Below, in pieces: positions 15,372 to 23,908 of a DNA stretch of 64,000 nucleotides (the first letter of the stretch is position 1; each line of letters starts with the position of its first letter). This stretch comes from VXOI01 sp965197575. GTDB lineage: Bacteria; Chloroflexota; Dehalococcoidia; Lucifugimonadales; UBA3495. The position numbers and the translations under genes are program-made. Under the pieces are notes generated by a model. It did no database searches and was not told the origin of the DNA. It worked only from the letters and a program-made list of their open reading frames with translations. Where the stretch lies: the NCBI GenBank assembly GCA_965197575.1, contig OZ240214.1:1674001-1738000 (forward strand). The letters are read 5' to 3'.

Positions 15372-16353
15372 ACCTGAGTTCGGGAAAGCTAAAAGGGATG
15401 AGGTAGAAGCTGAAGTTGCTGTTCTGGGATGTGGAGGGAAGGCTTTTTCTGTTGGTGACAGTAGGCGATCAAGCCACAGACCAGGTTGACCAGGAAGTTA
15501 GCCACGCTCCGGTGACGGGTGTGTTCAATTTGGGAAATGTTCTTCAGTTGGTCGTTGATGGTCTCAATAACCGCCCGCTTCCGTAACAACAGTTTGTCCT
15601 CCGGGGGCAACGGGCGCTGCTTCATGTTTTTGCGCCGGGGCGTGATTAACTCCAATCCTTGGGCCAGCAGTTGTTCGAACAGCGGTTGGGAGATGTAGCC
15701 TTTGTCTCCCAAGAGCTTGCCAAACAGGGTCTTAACCAGGTCCGGCAGCGGCTTGCGGTCATCCACGTTGCCCGGAGTTAGCCGGCAAGCCAGTATTTCG
15801 CCCCGGTCATTGACGATCAGGTGAAGTTTGAAGCCGTAAAACCAACCCATCGAGGTCTTGCCCCGCGCTGCGATACCCGCAAAGACCCGATGGCGTGGAA
15901 TCCGTTTGTTATGGCATACCTTGATGGCGGTGGCATCCACGAAGGCCAGGCCGGAGCAACTGCCTTGGCGCTGTTGCAGGTAGGCTAACAGCGGGATGAG
16001 CACGGTAGGAGTCAACTCAACGAAGCGGTTGTAGCTGACCAGGTCCGGGAATTCGGCGCTAAGGCGGGGTTGGACGTATTCAGTGTAGTAGGCTTTGAAG
16101 GTGCGGTAGTGGGACTGGTGAAAGTGAATGAGAATCGTCATGGTCTCGCTGGGGGATAACTGTGGTGCGCGAACCCTCCGCTCCGGGGATTGCACCAGCG
16201 TGACCCGGCGCCAATGCGGTTGGAAAGCTTGCCAGAAATCATCGACATCACAGAACAGTTTAAGTAGACTCATGAAGGATGCTTCCTTGGTATCGTCTAC
16301 CAGAAAGAATACCCGTTCTTTCTTTGGGAGGCATCCCTTTCCCGAACTCAGGT
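15372..16353 (-). mobile_element. IS982-family insertion sequence (982 bp)
   Basis: Both ends carry ACCTGAGTTCGGGAAAG as a 17-bp perfect terminal inverted repeat, at 15372-15388 and the complement at 16337-16353. The element is flanked by the 5-bp target duplication TATTA (15367-15371 and 16354-16358). Intact ends, an intact transposase and a precise duplication suggest recent insertion. Confidence 0.92.
15389..16273 (-). CDS. IS982-family DDE transposase
   Basis: A 294-residue transposase. The first catalytic Asp is in GLAFVDATAIKVCHN, the second near GWFYGFKLHLIVNDRGEI and LLGDKGYI, and the Glu in KRAVIETINDQLKNISQIEHTRHR; this layout is typical of IS982. RRKNMKQ and HRSVANFLVNLVCGLIAY are also family blocks. 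The gene fills nearly all of the element and is read opposite to the interrupted host gene. Confidence 0.92.
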   Translation of the reverse strand: MSLLKLFCDVDDFWQAFQPHWRRVTLVQSPERRVRAPQLSPSETMTILIHFHQSHYRTFKAYYTEYVQPRLSAEFPDLVSYNRFVELTPTVLIPLLAYLQQRQGSCSGLAFVDATAIKVCHNKRIPRHRVFAGIAARGKTSMGWFYGFKLHLIVNDRGEILACRLTPGNVDDRKPLPDLVKTLFGKLLGDKGYISQPLFEQLLAQGLELITPRRKNMKQRPLPPEDKLLLRKRAVIETINDQLKNISQIEHTRHRSVANFLVNLVCGLIAYCHQQKKPSLHIPEQQLQLLPHPF

Positions 16354-16797
16354 TATTACCATTCGCTCCCTTACCAGAGTAACCCTCCTACTCTGGAAGA
16401 AAGCAGACGGTTCGCCGCGTCCGAACGCTTCTATTCTGCTCTCAGGCTATCCCATAGATATACGGTCCGATTGGGCAGACTCGAGCGACGGGGCAGCCAT
16501 CCTGATGGTTCACCTATCTTGCAACAAAAGAGGGTTGATATTCTTTTGGGTGTCGACCTTGTTTTGCTTTCGGCAAAGAAGCACATCCAGCAAGCTATTA
16601 TCGTTGCTGGGGACAGCGACTTCATCCCGGCAGTGGCCGCGGCGAAAAATGAAGGGATCGTAGTGAAGCTCTATCATGGTAGAGAATGCCACTCGGATTT
16701 TCGCGAGGAAGTGGACGAACACTACCGAATCGACCAGCCGCTGGTTGATTCCGTGCGGTTTTGATTCCGCCCGGCTGTAGCGCCCACGATTCCGGGG

Positions 16798-16803
16798 TAT
16801 AAT
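16798..16803 (+). promoter_or_regulatory. -10 box ahead of the oxygenase cluster
   Basis: A consensus TATAAT 36 nt upstream of the ATG of the ring-cleavage dioxygenase gene, in otherwise GC-rich sequence. No clear -35 box is visible. Confidence 0.5.
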
Positions 16804-16838
16804 CACAGCCACGAATTCGCCCAAGTGGAGGCGCGACA

Positions 16839-17897
16839 ATGGCTGAGATTCTTGGAGTCGGCGTTACCCATTCCCCGTCTCTGATTACCCCCGACGAGCT
16901 TAGGAATTTTTCTCTAAGCCGGGCGCTGCGGAACGAGAGCATTCCGCAGGAGCAGAAGAACCCGGAGAACTGGCCCCAGGCCATGCGTGAGGAGTGGGGC
17001 GACGACGAGGGGTATTCCTCGGCCCTGTACCACCGCGAGAAGCTGGTGTCGGGGTTCCGCAAGGTGCGAGAGGAGCTCGACGCCTTCAACCCCGACGTGG
17101 TCTTGGTCTGGGGCGACGACCAGTACGAGAACTTCCGGGAGGACATCATCCCGGCCTTCTGCGTCATGGCCTACGACGAATACGAGTGCCGTCCCTTCAC
17201 CACCAAAGACGGCGGCGCCCGCCCCAACGTTTGGGGCGAGCCGGCCGACAAGGCGTTCCGCTACTCCGGCCACCCCTCGGCCCGCTACCTCGCCGGGGCC
17301 CTCATCGACGACGGGTTCGACGTGGCCTACTCGTACCGGCCGCTGCACGAGCCGGGCTTGGGCCACGCCTTCCTTAATACCCTGCTCTACCTGGACTATG
17401 ACCGCAAGGGGTTCGACTACCCGGTAATCCCCTTCGCGGTGAATTGCTACGGCAGTCGGATAATCCGCAACCGCGGCGGGGCCAGCCCTCAAACGGTCAA
17501 CGGTAAGGAAATGGCCGCCGACCCGCCCGGCCCCTCGCCCAAGCGTTGCATGGAATTGGGTGCAGCCGCCGCCCGCGCTCTCCGGGAAAGCCCCTGGCGG
17601 GTAGCCCTCATCGCATCGTCGAGTTGGTCCCACGCCTTCCTGACCGAGAAGAACTTTTGGCTCTACCCCGACGTGAAGTCGGACCGGGAGCGTTTCGAGG
17701 AGTTCCGGGACGGCAACTACGAGGCGTGGCGTGGGCTTTCCACCGCAGACATCGAGGACGCGGGGCAGCAGGAGATGCTCAACTGGATGTGCCTCGCCGG
17801 CGCCATGTCCGAGTTGGAGCGGACGCCGGAAATCGTGGAGTTCGTCCAGACCTACATCTTCAACTCCAGCAAGTGCCTGGCCGTCGCCAAACCGTAG
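16839..17897 (+). CDS. Class III extradiol ring-cleavage dioxygenase-like protein (LigB superfamily)
   Basis: A 352-residue protein starting MAEILGVGVTHSPSL, where His11 matches the first iron ligand of LigB/protocatechuate 4,5-dioxygenase beta. VVLVWGDDQYENF (about residue 88) and the C-terminal ALIASSSWSHAFL (His in SWSH) fit the second half of the metal site. Members cleave catecholic rings with Fe(II) and O2, though many relatives hydrolyse or oxidise other substrates. GTGGAGG lies 8 nt before the ATG. A Rieske oxygenase gene follows after 64 nt and a BphC-type dioxygenase after that, so a role in aromatic ring breakdown is likely. Confidence 0.8.
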   Translation: MAEILGVGVTHSPSLITPDELRNFSLSRALRNESIPQEQKNPENWPQAMREEWGDDEGYSSALYHREKLVSGFRKVREELDAFNPDVVLVWGDDQYENFREDIIPAFCVMAYDEYECRPFTTKDGGARPNVWGEPADKAFRYSGHPSARYLAGALIDDGFDVAYSYRPLHEPGLGHAFLNTLLYLDYDRKGFDYPVIPFAVNCYGSRIIRNRGGASPQTVNGKEMAADPPGPSPKRCMELGAAAARALRESPWRVALIASSSWSHAFLTEKNFWLYPDVKSDRERFEEFRDGNYEAWRGLSTADIEDAGQQEMLNWMCLAGAMSELERTPEIVEFVQTYIFNSSKCLAVAKP

Positions 17898-17961
17898 CGC
17901 AGGGGCCAATCATGTATACTGGCGGTGATGGCGGCACGCCAACCGGGTCAGGAGTGTTCGT

Positions 17962-19278
17962 ATGGCGTCCACGGTGAAAAACGGCAGTTTCAGCAAGATC
18001 GTCGACCTCGATTCCGGCACCATCAGCCGGGAGATTTTCGTCAACGGCGACATCTACGCCCAGGAGCAGGAGCAGGTCTTCGCCCGCGCCTGGCTCTTCG
18101 TCGGCCACGAGTCCCAGGTTCCCAAGCCCGGCGACTATTTTGTCTCCTCTATGGGTGAAGAGTCAGTCATCCTCTGCCGCGACCGGGAGGGCGAGATTCA
18201 CGTCTTCCTCAACTCCTGCACCCACCGGGGCATGAAGGTCTGCCGCTACGACGAGGGCAACACCCCGGTGTTCAGTTGCCCCTACCACGGCTGGAGCTTC
18301 GCCACCGACGGCAAGCTGGTGGGCGTGCCCTACTTCAAGGATGCCTACAAGGGCGGATTGGACAAGTCCAAGTGGGGCCTGATCGAGGCGCCCCAGATGT
18401 ACAACTACAAAGGCGCCGTTTGGGCTACCTGGGACCAGCACGGGCCGTCGTTCCAAGAGTACATGGGTGACATGACGCTGTACCTCGACCTGCTGTTGGA
18501 CGGACGGGACGGCAGCGAGGGCGGCTCCGAAATCCTGGGCGGCGTCCAGAAATGGACCATGCCCAGCAACTGGAAATTCGCCGCCGAGAACTTCGCCGGT
18601 GACGGCTACCACAACATCAGCCATCGCTCGGTGGACATGGTGGGAATCGGGCCGAGCGGCCTGGGCCGTCGCGACGACGCTGAATACAAGGCGGGCCGCC
18701 GGATAAACGTGTCCTTCCCGGACAGAGGGCACGCCGCCGTTGTCGAATTGTTCCCCTCCGATACTCCGCAGATCTCAACCTACCAGAACACCGCCGACGT
18801 TGGGGCGTATTTCCACAACATGGAGGCGGAACGCCGCCGCCGGCTGGACGGAAAAACGAATATCTTGGGCGTCGTCGGCACGGCGTTTCCCAATATGTCT
18901 TACCTGGCGCGCCAGCCCCGCTCCATCGCGGTCTGGCACCCGCGCGGCCCCAACATGACCGAGGCCTGGCGCTGGTTCCTGGTGGACAAGGACACGCCGG
19001 AGGAAGTCAAGGACGTCCTGCGCCACTACTACATTCGCTATTCCGGCCCCGGCGGTATGACCGAGCAGGACGACATGGAGAACTGGAACTACGCCCACAA
19101 CGCCAGCCGGGGCGCCATCGCCCGGCGCAAGCCCTATAACTACCAGATGGGCATAGGCCACCTGGTCCACGACACCGGGCTGCCCGGCGTCATCACCGAG
19201 CGGATCAGCGAGCAGAACGCCCGCGGTTTCTACAACGGCTGGGTTTCCATGATGGACGCCCCGGCAAACGGCAAATAG
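17962..19278 (+). CDS. Rieske non-heme iron oxygenase alpha subunit, paralog 1
   Basis: A 438-residue ring-hydroxylating oxygenase large subunit. The [2Fe-2S] ligands are Cys86, His88, Cys106 and His109 in CTHRG and CPYHGW. The mononuclear iron site begins with ENFAGDGYHNISHRS (two His). CAGGAG lies 7 nt upstream of the ATG. The Rieske half is nearly identical, also at DNA level, to the second alpha subunit at 21723, whereas the C-terminal catalytic halves differ, so substrates probably differ. It has no beta subunit of its own; it may use the one at 23114 or act without. Reductase and ferredoxin genes are not seen here. Confidence 0.92.
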   Translation: MASTVKNGSFSKIVDLDSGTISREIFVNGDIYAQEQEQVFARAWLFVGHESQVPKPGDYFVSSMGEESVILCRDREGEIHVFLNSCTHRGMKVCRYDEGNTPVFSCPYHGWSFATDGKLVGVPYFKDAYKGGLDKSKWGLIEAPQMYNYKGAVWATWDQHGPSFQEYMGDMTLYLDLLLDGRDGSEGGSEILGGVQKWTMPSNWKFAAENFAGDGYHNISHRSVDMVGIGPSGLGRRDDAEYKAGRRINVSFPDRGHAAVVELFPSDTPQISTYQNTADVGAYFHNMEAERRRRLDGKTNILGVVGTAFPNMSYLARQPRSIAVWHPRGPNMTEAWRWFLVDKDTPEEVKDVLRHYYIRYSGPGGMTEQDDMENWNYAHNASRGAIARRKPYNYQMGIGHLVHDTGLPGVITERISEQNARGFYNGWVSMMDAPANGK

Positions 19279-19331
19279 ACGCCCCTCTTCAAGGGTCGAA
19301 AGACAAAATATCTCAGAACAGGAGACGAAAC

Positions 19332-20201
19332 ATGGCCAGCGTCACGCAATTGGGTTACGTCGGTATCAGCGTCAGCAACATTGAGGAATGGGAGCACTTC
19401 GGCACCGATGTCCTGGGCCTCCAGTCCAACGGCGTCGGCGACGACGGCAGCCTCACCTTGCGGATGGACGAGTACACCCACCGCTTCATCGTCAGCCCCG
19501 GCGGCAAGGACGACGTGGAGTTCGTCGGCTTCCAGGTGACCGACGAGCCGGCCCTGCGGGAGATGGCGGAACAGCTACGGCAGGCCGGTGTGGAAGTGAC
19601 CATCGGCACCGACGACGAGGCCAGGGCCCGCAAGGTGGAGGGCCTGATCAAGTTTGACGACCCCGACGGCACTCCCACCGAGGTCTACTTCGGTCCGCCC
19701 ATCAGCTTCGACCGGCCCTTCAACTCGCCCCGCGCCATCTCCGGGTTTGTCACCGGCGAACAGGGGCTGGGCCACGTGGTCTACCACGTGGAGAACCTGG
19801 AGCGGTCGCTCACCTTCTACCGCGACGTGCTGGGCATGAAGATCAGCGACTTCATCCGCAACCTGGTCTTCTTCCACTGCAACCCGCGCCACCACACTCT
19901 AGCCCTCATCGAGTCCAAGTCGCCCAAGCGGCTCAACCACTTCATGCTCCAGGCACAGGGCATGAACGACGTGGGCTCCACCTACGACTTGGTGCAGGAC
20001 CAGGAGATGCAGATTACCCGCGGCCTGGGCCGTCACACCAACGACCACATGACGTCGTTCTACATGAAGACGCCCTCGGGCTTCGACGTGGAGTACGGCT
20101 GGGGCGCCCGCACCGTGGACGACACGACGACCTGGCAGGTGCAGCGCCACGAGAAGGGCAGCATCTGGGGCCACCGGCCCCTGGCCGCCGCGGCCCGCTA
20201 G
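19332..20201 (+). CDS. Extradiol dioxygenase, VOC/BphC type
   Basis: A 289-residue protein of two vicinal-oxygen-chelate modules (about residues 5-115 and 142-270). The Fe(II) ligands expected of 2,3-dihydroxybiphenyl 1,2-dioxygenases are present as His148, His203 and Glu254, in GLGHVVYHV, LNHFMLQ and GFDVEYGWG. It would cleave a catechol-type ring next to the hydroxyls. CAGGAG lies before the ATG. It directly follows a Rieske oxygenase subunit, the order expected for hydroxylation followed by ring cleavage. Confidence 0.9.
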   Translation: MASVTQLGYVGISVSNIEEWEHFGTDVLGLQSNGVGDDGSLTLRMDEYTHRFIVSPGGKDDVEFVGFQVTDEPALREMAEQLRQAGVEVTIGTDDEARARKVEGLIKFDDPDGTPTEVYFGPPISFDRPFNSPRAISGFVTGEQGLGHVVYHVENLERSLTFYRDVLGMKISDFIRNLVFFHCNPRHHTLALIESKSPKRLNHFMLQAQGMNDVGSTYDLVQDQEMQITRGLGRHTNDHMTSFYMKTPSGFDVEYGWGARTVDDTTTWQVQRHEKGSIWGHRPLAAAAR

Positions 20202-20209
20202 CAAGTCCG

Positions 20210-20764
20210 ATGACTACTGTGCCGCCGTTGCCGGAGCCGGGGCCTCAAAGCCCCGGCGACCGCCGGGCCATAGCCCGCCGGTTCATCTTGGAGGCCCGGC
20301 ATGAACTTGAAAAGGGCAGTCGCCTCCAGGCTGGAGAGAAGGCATGGGGAGCGATTGCCCACAACCTGAAGGCCATCGGCGAATCGCGGGGGTGGTACCA
20401 CGACAGCCATCAGCAGGTCGAGAACATCGGTCGGCAGATCGTGGCGGAGTATCAGGATACCGACCTCGGCGAGGCCATCTCTGAGGCCTATCACAAGGGG
20501 CATGAGAACTTCTACGAGAACCAGAGAAGCCACGAAACGCTAAGGGAAGTATTGGCGAGGGTCGAGGAAGCGCTGCCGCAGTTGGAAGCTCTGCAAGATA
20601 CCGCTCCAAGGCCATTCACCATCGCTTCCAACAATCAAGTGCGAAGGCTGATGGCGCTGACCGGAAACGTTGAACTACGAGTCGGCGACACATCGCCGGT
20701 GGGATTCTCCCTGCGCCACTCGTCCGATGCTTGCGATAACCCCACGGCCCCTACGGAGTCATAG
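20210..20764 (+). CDS. HEPN-like (PaREP1/DUF5618-type) protein
   Basis: A 184-residue mainly helical protein. ARRFILEARHELEKG and GEKAWGAIAHNLKAIGES followed by RGWYHDSH resemble PaREP1/DUF5618 HEPN-like proteins, which are often toxins or ribonuclease-related domains. The C-terminal 50 residues are low in secondary structure. Its start lies 9 nt after the preceding gene, and its TAG stop directly abuts the next ATG, so it is translated within the oxygenase operon. Family assignment is moderate; its relevance to aromatic breakdown is not evident. Confidence 0.6.
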   Translation: MTTVPPLPEPGPQSPGDRRAIARRFILEARHELEKGSRLQAGEKAWGAIAHNLKAIGESRGWYHDSHQQVENIGRQIVAEYQDTDLGEAISEAYHKGHENFYENQRSHETLREVLARVEEALPQLEALQDTAPRPFTIASNNQVRRLMALTGNVELRVGDTSPVGFSLRHSSDACDNPTAPTES

Positions 20765-21649
20765 ATGAACGTCGGATACATCGGCACCGGCACTATGGGC
20801 AACCCCATGGCCCGGTGTCTGCTGGATGCTGGCCACGATGTCACGGTGTACGATGTGCGCCGACAGGCCACCACCAACCTCTGCGAGATGGGCGCCAATT
20901 GGGCCGACAGCCCGCGGGAGGTCGCCCAGGCCAGCAGCGTGGTTTTTACCTCGGTGCCCGGCCCGGTGGAGGCCGAGCAGGTCCTCACCGACCCCGAAAC
21001 CGGCATTCTGGCTGGTCTGAGCGCGGGCGGCGCCTGGATCGACACCACCACCAACTCGCCGTCGGTCATCCGGCGTCTGGCGGAGGCGTGCGAGAAGGCT
21101 GGTGTGGAAATGCTGGACTCTCCGGTCAGCGGTCGCCCACCCAACATGACCATGATGGTCGGCGGCGACCCGGCCGTGTTCGAGAAGCACCGCCCGGTGC
21201 TGGACTGCATGGGCCGCGACGTCATCTACGTCGGCGGGATCGCGTCCGGCTGCACCGCCAAGCTGGTCACGCAATACCTCGGCTACTGCGCCTTCATCGC
21301 CGGGCTCGAAGGACTGCTGATTGGGGCGAAGGCCGGCATCGACTTGGAAATCCTGGCCAAGATCATCCCGGTGAGCGCGGGCTCCAGCAGCGTACTTAAC
21401 CGCGCAACCGAGGCAATACTGGACCGCAGCTTCGCCTCCAACGGTACGCTGGACATCGTGGCCAAGGACCTGCACCTGGCCTGCGAACTGGCCCGAGAAG
21501 TGCAGGCCCCGGCCTCGGTAGGCTCCATCGCCGACGATCTGTTCCAGCGCGCGCAAGCCCAGGGCTGGGGGCAAGAGGGCTTCCCCATGGTCGCCCGTGT
21601 GCTGGAGCAACTAGCGGGCGCGGAGATTCGCCCCGGAAACCAAGACTGA
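20765..21649 (+). CDS. NAD(P)-dependent 3-hydroxyisobutyrate dehydrogenase-family protein
   Basis: A 294-residue beta-hydroxyacid dehydrogenase. GYIGTGTMG (4-12) is the dinucleotide-binding motif, DSPVSGRPPN (residues 118-127) the substrate-binding block with Ser122, and Lys166 in GCTAKLVTQ the catalytic residue. The C-terminal DLHLACELAREVQAPASV helix is typical. Likely substrate is a 3-hydroxy or 2-hydroxy-3-oxo acid formed downstream of ring cleavage; this is inferred from its place between dioxygenase genes. Its start follows the HEPN-like gene without a gap. Confidence 0.88.
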   Translation: MNVGYIGTGTMGNPMARCLLDAGHDVTVYDVRRQATTNLCEMGANWADSPREVAQASSVVFTSVPGPVEAEQVLTDPETGILAGLSAGGAWIDTTTNSPSVIRRLAEACEKAGVEMLDSPVSGRPPNMTMMVGGDPAVFEKHRPVLDCMGRDVIYVGGIASGCTAKLVTQYLGYCAFIAGLEGLLIGAKAGIDLEILAKIIPVSAGSSSVLNRATEAILDRSFASNGTLDIVAKDLHLACELAREVQAPASVGSIADDLFQRAQAQGWGQEGFPMVARVLEQLAGAEIRPGNQD

Positions 21650-21722
21650 CGGGCAAAACTGACGGGATAGAAGCATCTCCGGTCCGCTTCGAGCGGCACG
21701 GGGACAGCCGGAGGGACAAGAT

Positions 21723-23114
21723 ATGCAGAACGGACACGCCAACGGCAGCAACGGCAGGTCAGCCCTTGATTACGTCGACTTAAGGGCGGGGACGGTCAGC
21801 CGGGAGATCTTCGTCAACGAGGACATCTACGCCCAAGAGCAGGAACAGCTTTTCGCCCGCGCCTGGCTTTTCGTGGGCCACGAGTCTCAGGTTTCCAAAC
21901 CCGGCGACTTCTTCGTGTCCTGCATGGGCGAGGAGTCGGTGATTCTCTGCCGCGACCGCGAGGGCGAGATTCACGTCTTCCTCAACTCCTGCACCCACCG
22001 GGGCATGAAGGTCTGCCGCTATGACGAGGGGAACACCCCGGTCTTCAGTTGCCCCTACCACGGCTGGAGCTTCGCCACCGACGGCAAGCTGGTGGGTGTG
22101 CCCTACTTCAAGGACGCTTACAAGGGAGATCTGGACAAGTCAAAGTGGGGCCTCATCGAGGCGCCTCAGATCTGCAACTACAAGGGCACCATATGGGCGA
22201 CCTGGGACGAGTCCGCGCCGTCGCTTTGGGAGTATCTGGGCGGCTACAAGACCTATCTCGACTTCCTGCTCGACACTTGGGACGGCTCCGGGGGCGAGAC
22301 GGAGGTCTTCGGCGGCGTAGAGAAGTGGATGATTCCTTGCAACTGGAAATTCCCGGCGGAGAATTTCTGCGGCGACCGCTACCACAATATCAGCCATCGC
22401 TCCGTCGACTTGGTAGGCATGGGCCCCAGCGGCAGCGGACGCCGTGACACCCAGGAGCGCGACGGCGCTGCGATGCTGGACGTTTCGTTCCCGGAGCGGG
22501 GCCACAGCACCGTCAGCCACCTGCGCCCCGACAACACGCCGGTCCCGGGGTACCAGCATTCGCAGATCGTCTCAGAGTACTTCGCCCACTGCGAGAACGA
22601 GCGCCGCAAGAATTACGGCGAGTGGGCGCGGTACATCCCCGGCCCGGGAACTACCTTCCCCAATATGTCCTACCTGCCGCGGCAGCCCCGCACCATCTCG
22701 GTCTGGCACCCTCGGGGCCCCGGCAGCCACGAGGCCTGGCGCTGGTTCCTAGTGGACAAGAACGCCCCGGCCGAGGTCAAGGACTTCCTGCGCCGCTACT
22801 ACATCAGCTACTCCGGTCCCGGCGGCCTCACCGAGCAGGACGACATGGAAAACTGGAACTACGCCCACAACGCCAGCCGGGGCGCTATCGCCCGCCGCCA
22901 CCCCTACAACTACCAGATGGGGCAGGGCTTCGACTCGCCAGTGGCCGACACTGGCGGTGTGGAGCTTCCCGGCTCGGTGCGCGAAACGACCGCGTCCAGG
23001 GCCTCCGAGCATAACCAGCGCGGCTTCTACCGCCGCTGGTCGGAGTTCCTGACCGCGCCGGACTGGGACTCGCTGGCCACCTGGCGCAACGGCGTCCAGG
23101 CGGGTGCGCGGTAA
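21723..23114 (+). CDS. Rieske non-heme iron oxygenase alpha subunit, paralog 2
   Basis: A 463-residue alpha subunit. Rieske ligands are Cys90, His92, Cys110 and His113; the catalytic iron block is ENFCGDRYHNISHRSVD. Compared with paralog 1 it has an insertion around RDTQERDGAAML and a longer C-terminus (about 25 residues). Its stop overlaps the beta-subunit ATG as TAATG, so translation is coupled and the two form the holoenzyme. The DNA encoding the Rieske domain contains long identical runs with paralog 1, indicating duplication with later gene conversion. Confidence 0.93.
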   Translation: MQNGHANGSNGRSALDYVDLRAGTVSREIFVNEDIYAQEQEQLFARAWLFVGHESQVSKPGDFFVSCMGEESVILCRDREGEIHVFLNSCTHRGMKVCRYDEGNTPVFSCPYHGWSFATDGKLVGVPYFKDAYKGDLDKSKWGLIEAPQICNYKGTIWATWDESAPSLWEYLGGYKTYLDFLLDTWDGSGGETEVFGGVEKWMIPCNWKFPAENFCGDRYHNISHRSVDLVGMGPSGSGRRDTQERDGAAMLDVSFPERGHSTVSHLRPDNTPVPGYQHSQIVSEYFAHCENERRKNYGEWARYIPGPGTTFPNMSYLPRQPRTISVWHPRGPGSHEAWRWFLVDKNAPAEVKDFLRRYYISYSGPGGLTEQDDMENWNYAHNASRGAIARRHPYNYQMGQGFDSPVADTGGVELPGSVRETTASRASEHNQRGFYRRWSEFLTAPDWDSLATWRNGVQAGAR

Positions 23115-23659
23115 TGGCTGTCGCGGGAACGGCCCTGGAAGCCATGCTGCTGCAAAACGAGGTCGAGCAGTTCCTTTACCACGAGGCGGAGCTGCTCGAC
23201 GACCGCCGCTTCACTGAATGGCTGGACCTGCTGGCCGACGACATACGCTACTATATGCCGATGCGCCGAAACGTGAAGTTCGGCGAGTTGGACCGGGAAT
23301 TCACGCGGGAAGGCTACGACATCAACTGGTTCGACGAGGGCAAGGCGACGCTGGAGCGGCGGGTGAACCAGATACTCACCGGCGTCCACTGGGCCGAGGA
23401 GCCCCTGTCCCGCATCTGCCACATGGTCTCCAACGTGCAGATTCTGGACGCCGTCCCATCGGCCGCCGCCCCCAGTGAAGTTTCGGTCAAGTGCCGCTTC
23501 CTGATCTACCGCAACCGCGTGGAGACCGAGACCGACCACCTGATCGGCAAGCGGGAGGACGTGCTGCGTAAAGAAAACGGAGCGTGGAAGATCGCCCAGC
23601 GCCGGATAATCCTCGACCAGAACGTCCTCCTTGCCAAAAACTTGACATTCTTTTTCTAG
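23114..23659 (+). CDS. Aromatic-ring-hydroxylating dioxygenase beta subunit
   Basis: A 181-residue small subunit of the SnoaL/NTF2-like fold. EVEQFLYHEAELLDDRRFTEW, LLADDIRYYMP and RISHMVSNVQI-like blocks are characteristic; the C-terminal VLRKENGAWKIAQRRIILDQNVL is the usual end. It shapes the alpha3beta3 complex and carries no catalytic metal. It overlaps the alpha gene by one nucleotide. It is the only beta subunit in the window, against two alphas. Confidence 0.92.
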   Translation: MAVAGTALEAMLLQNEVEQFLYHEAELLDDRRFTEWLDLLADDIRYYMPMRRNVKFGELDREFTREGYDINWFDEGKATLERRVNQILTGVHWAEEPLSRICHMVSNVQILDAVPSAAAPSEVSVKCRFLIYRNRVETETDHLIGKREDVLRKENGAWKIAQRRIILDQNVLLAKNLTFFF

Positions 23660-23668
23660 CCACGATTG

Positions 23669-23703
23669 CTCCCTCTCCCCTTGGGAGAGGGTTGGGGTGA
23701 GGG
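23669..23703 (+). repeat. Dispersed repeat, family C (CCCTCTCCC...GGGAGAGGG)
   Basis: CTCCCTCTCCCC, loop TT, GGGAGAGGG, then TTGGGGTGAGGG. The same kind of element, in the opposite sense, occurs twice at 53176-53288. Here its GGTGAGGG end supplies the ribosome-binding site of the next small gene. Confidence 0.65.
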
Positions 23704-23704
23704 A

Positions 23705-23905
23705 ATGCCGGAAATAGTCAATCTGATCACCATCGAAGAAGGGGCGACCATCGCCACTATCCAAGGGGCGACCGCCGAAGTAGTGAACAACCCCAAGGAC
23801 GGCGTCTGGGTCTTCGTCAAGTACCTGACCTCGCCCGACGACCCGTCGCTGGTCGGCGCCGAAGACATGGTATTCGCTGCGGACATTGCCGAGGTGCTGG
23901 GATAG
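23705..23905 (+). CDS. Small acidic protein of unknown function (66 aa)
   Basis: A 66-residue acidic protein beginning MPEIVNLITIEEGATIAT and containing WVFVKYLTSPDD. I recognise no family. The ATG at 23705 is chosen because an in-frame upstream extension would run through the intergenic repeat, and GTGAGGG lies immediately upstream. Its stop is 4 nt from the nucleotidyltransferase gene, so the two are probably co-transcribed. Confidence 0.6.
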   Translation: MPEIVNLITIEEGATIATIQGATAEVVNNPKDGVWVFVKYLTSPDDPSLVGAEDMVFAADIAEVLG

Positions 23906-23908
23906 GGC

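Larger units (their letters stand above)
15229..16764 (+). pseudogene. NYN-domain (LabA/DUF88-like) gene disrupted by an IS element
   Basis: N-terminal part 15229-15371 reads MPERTALFIDGAYLYHVL and ends LLRTYY. The C-terminal part resumes at 16359 with HSLPYQSNPPT and contains KRVDILLGVDLVLLSAKK and AIIVAGDSDFIPAVAAAK, the acidic core of NYN/PIN-like nucleases. Removing the IS and one copy of the 5-bp duplication restores a single frame of about 182 codons. Intact, it would be a small metal-dependent RNase-like protein. The gene is inactive as it stands; a fragment starting inside the IS would lack the first catalytic Asp. Confidence 0.85.
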
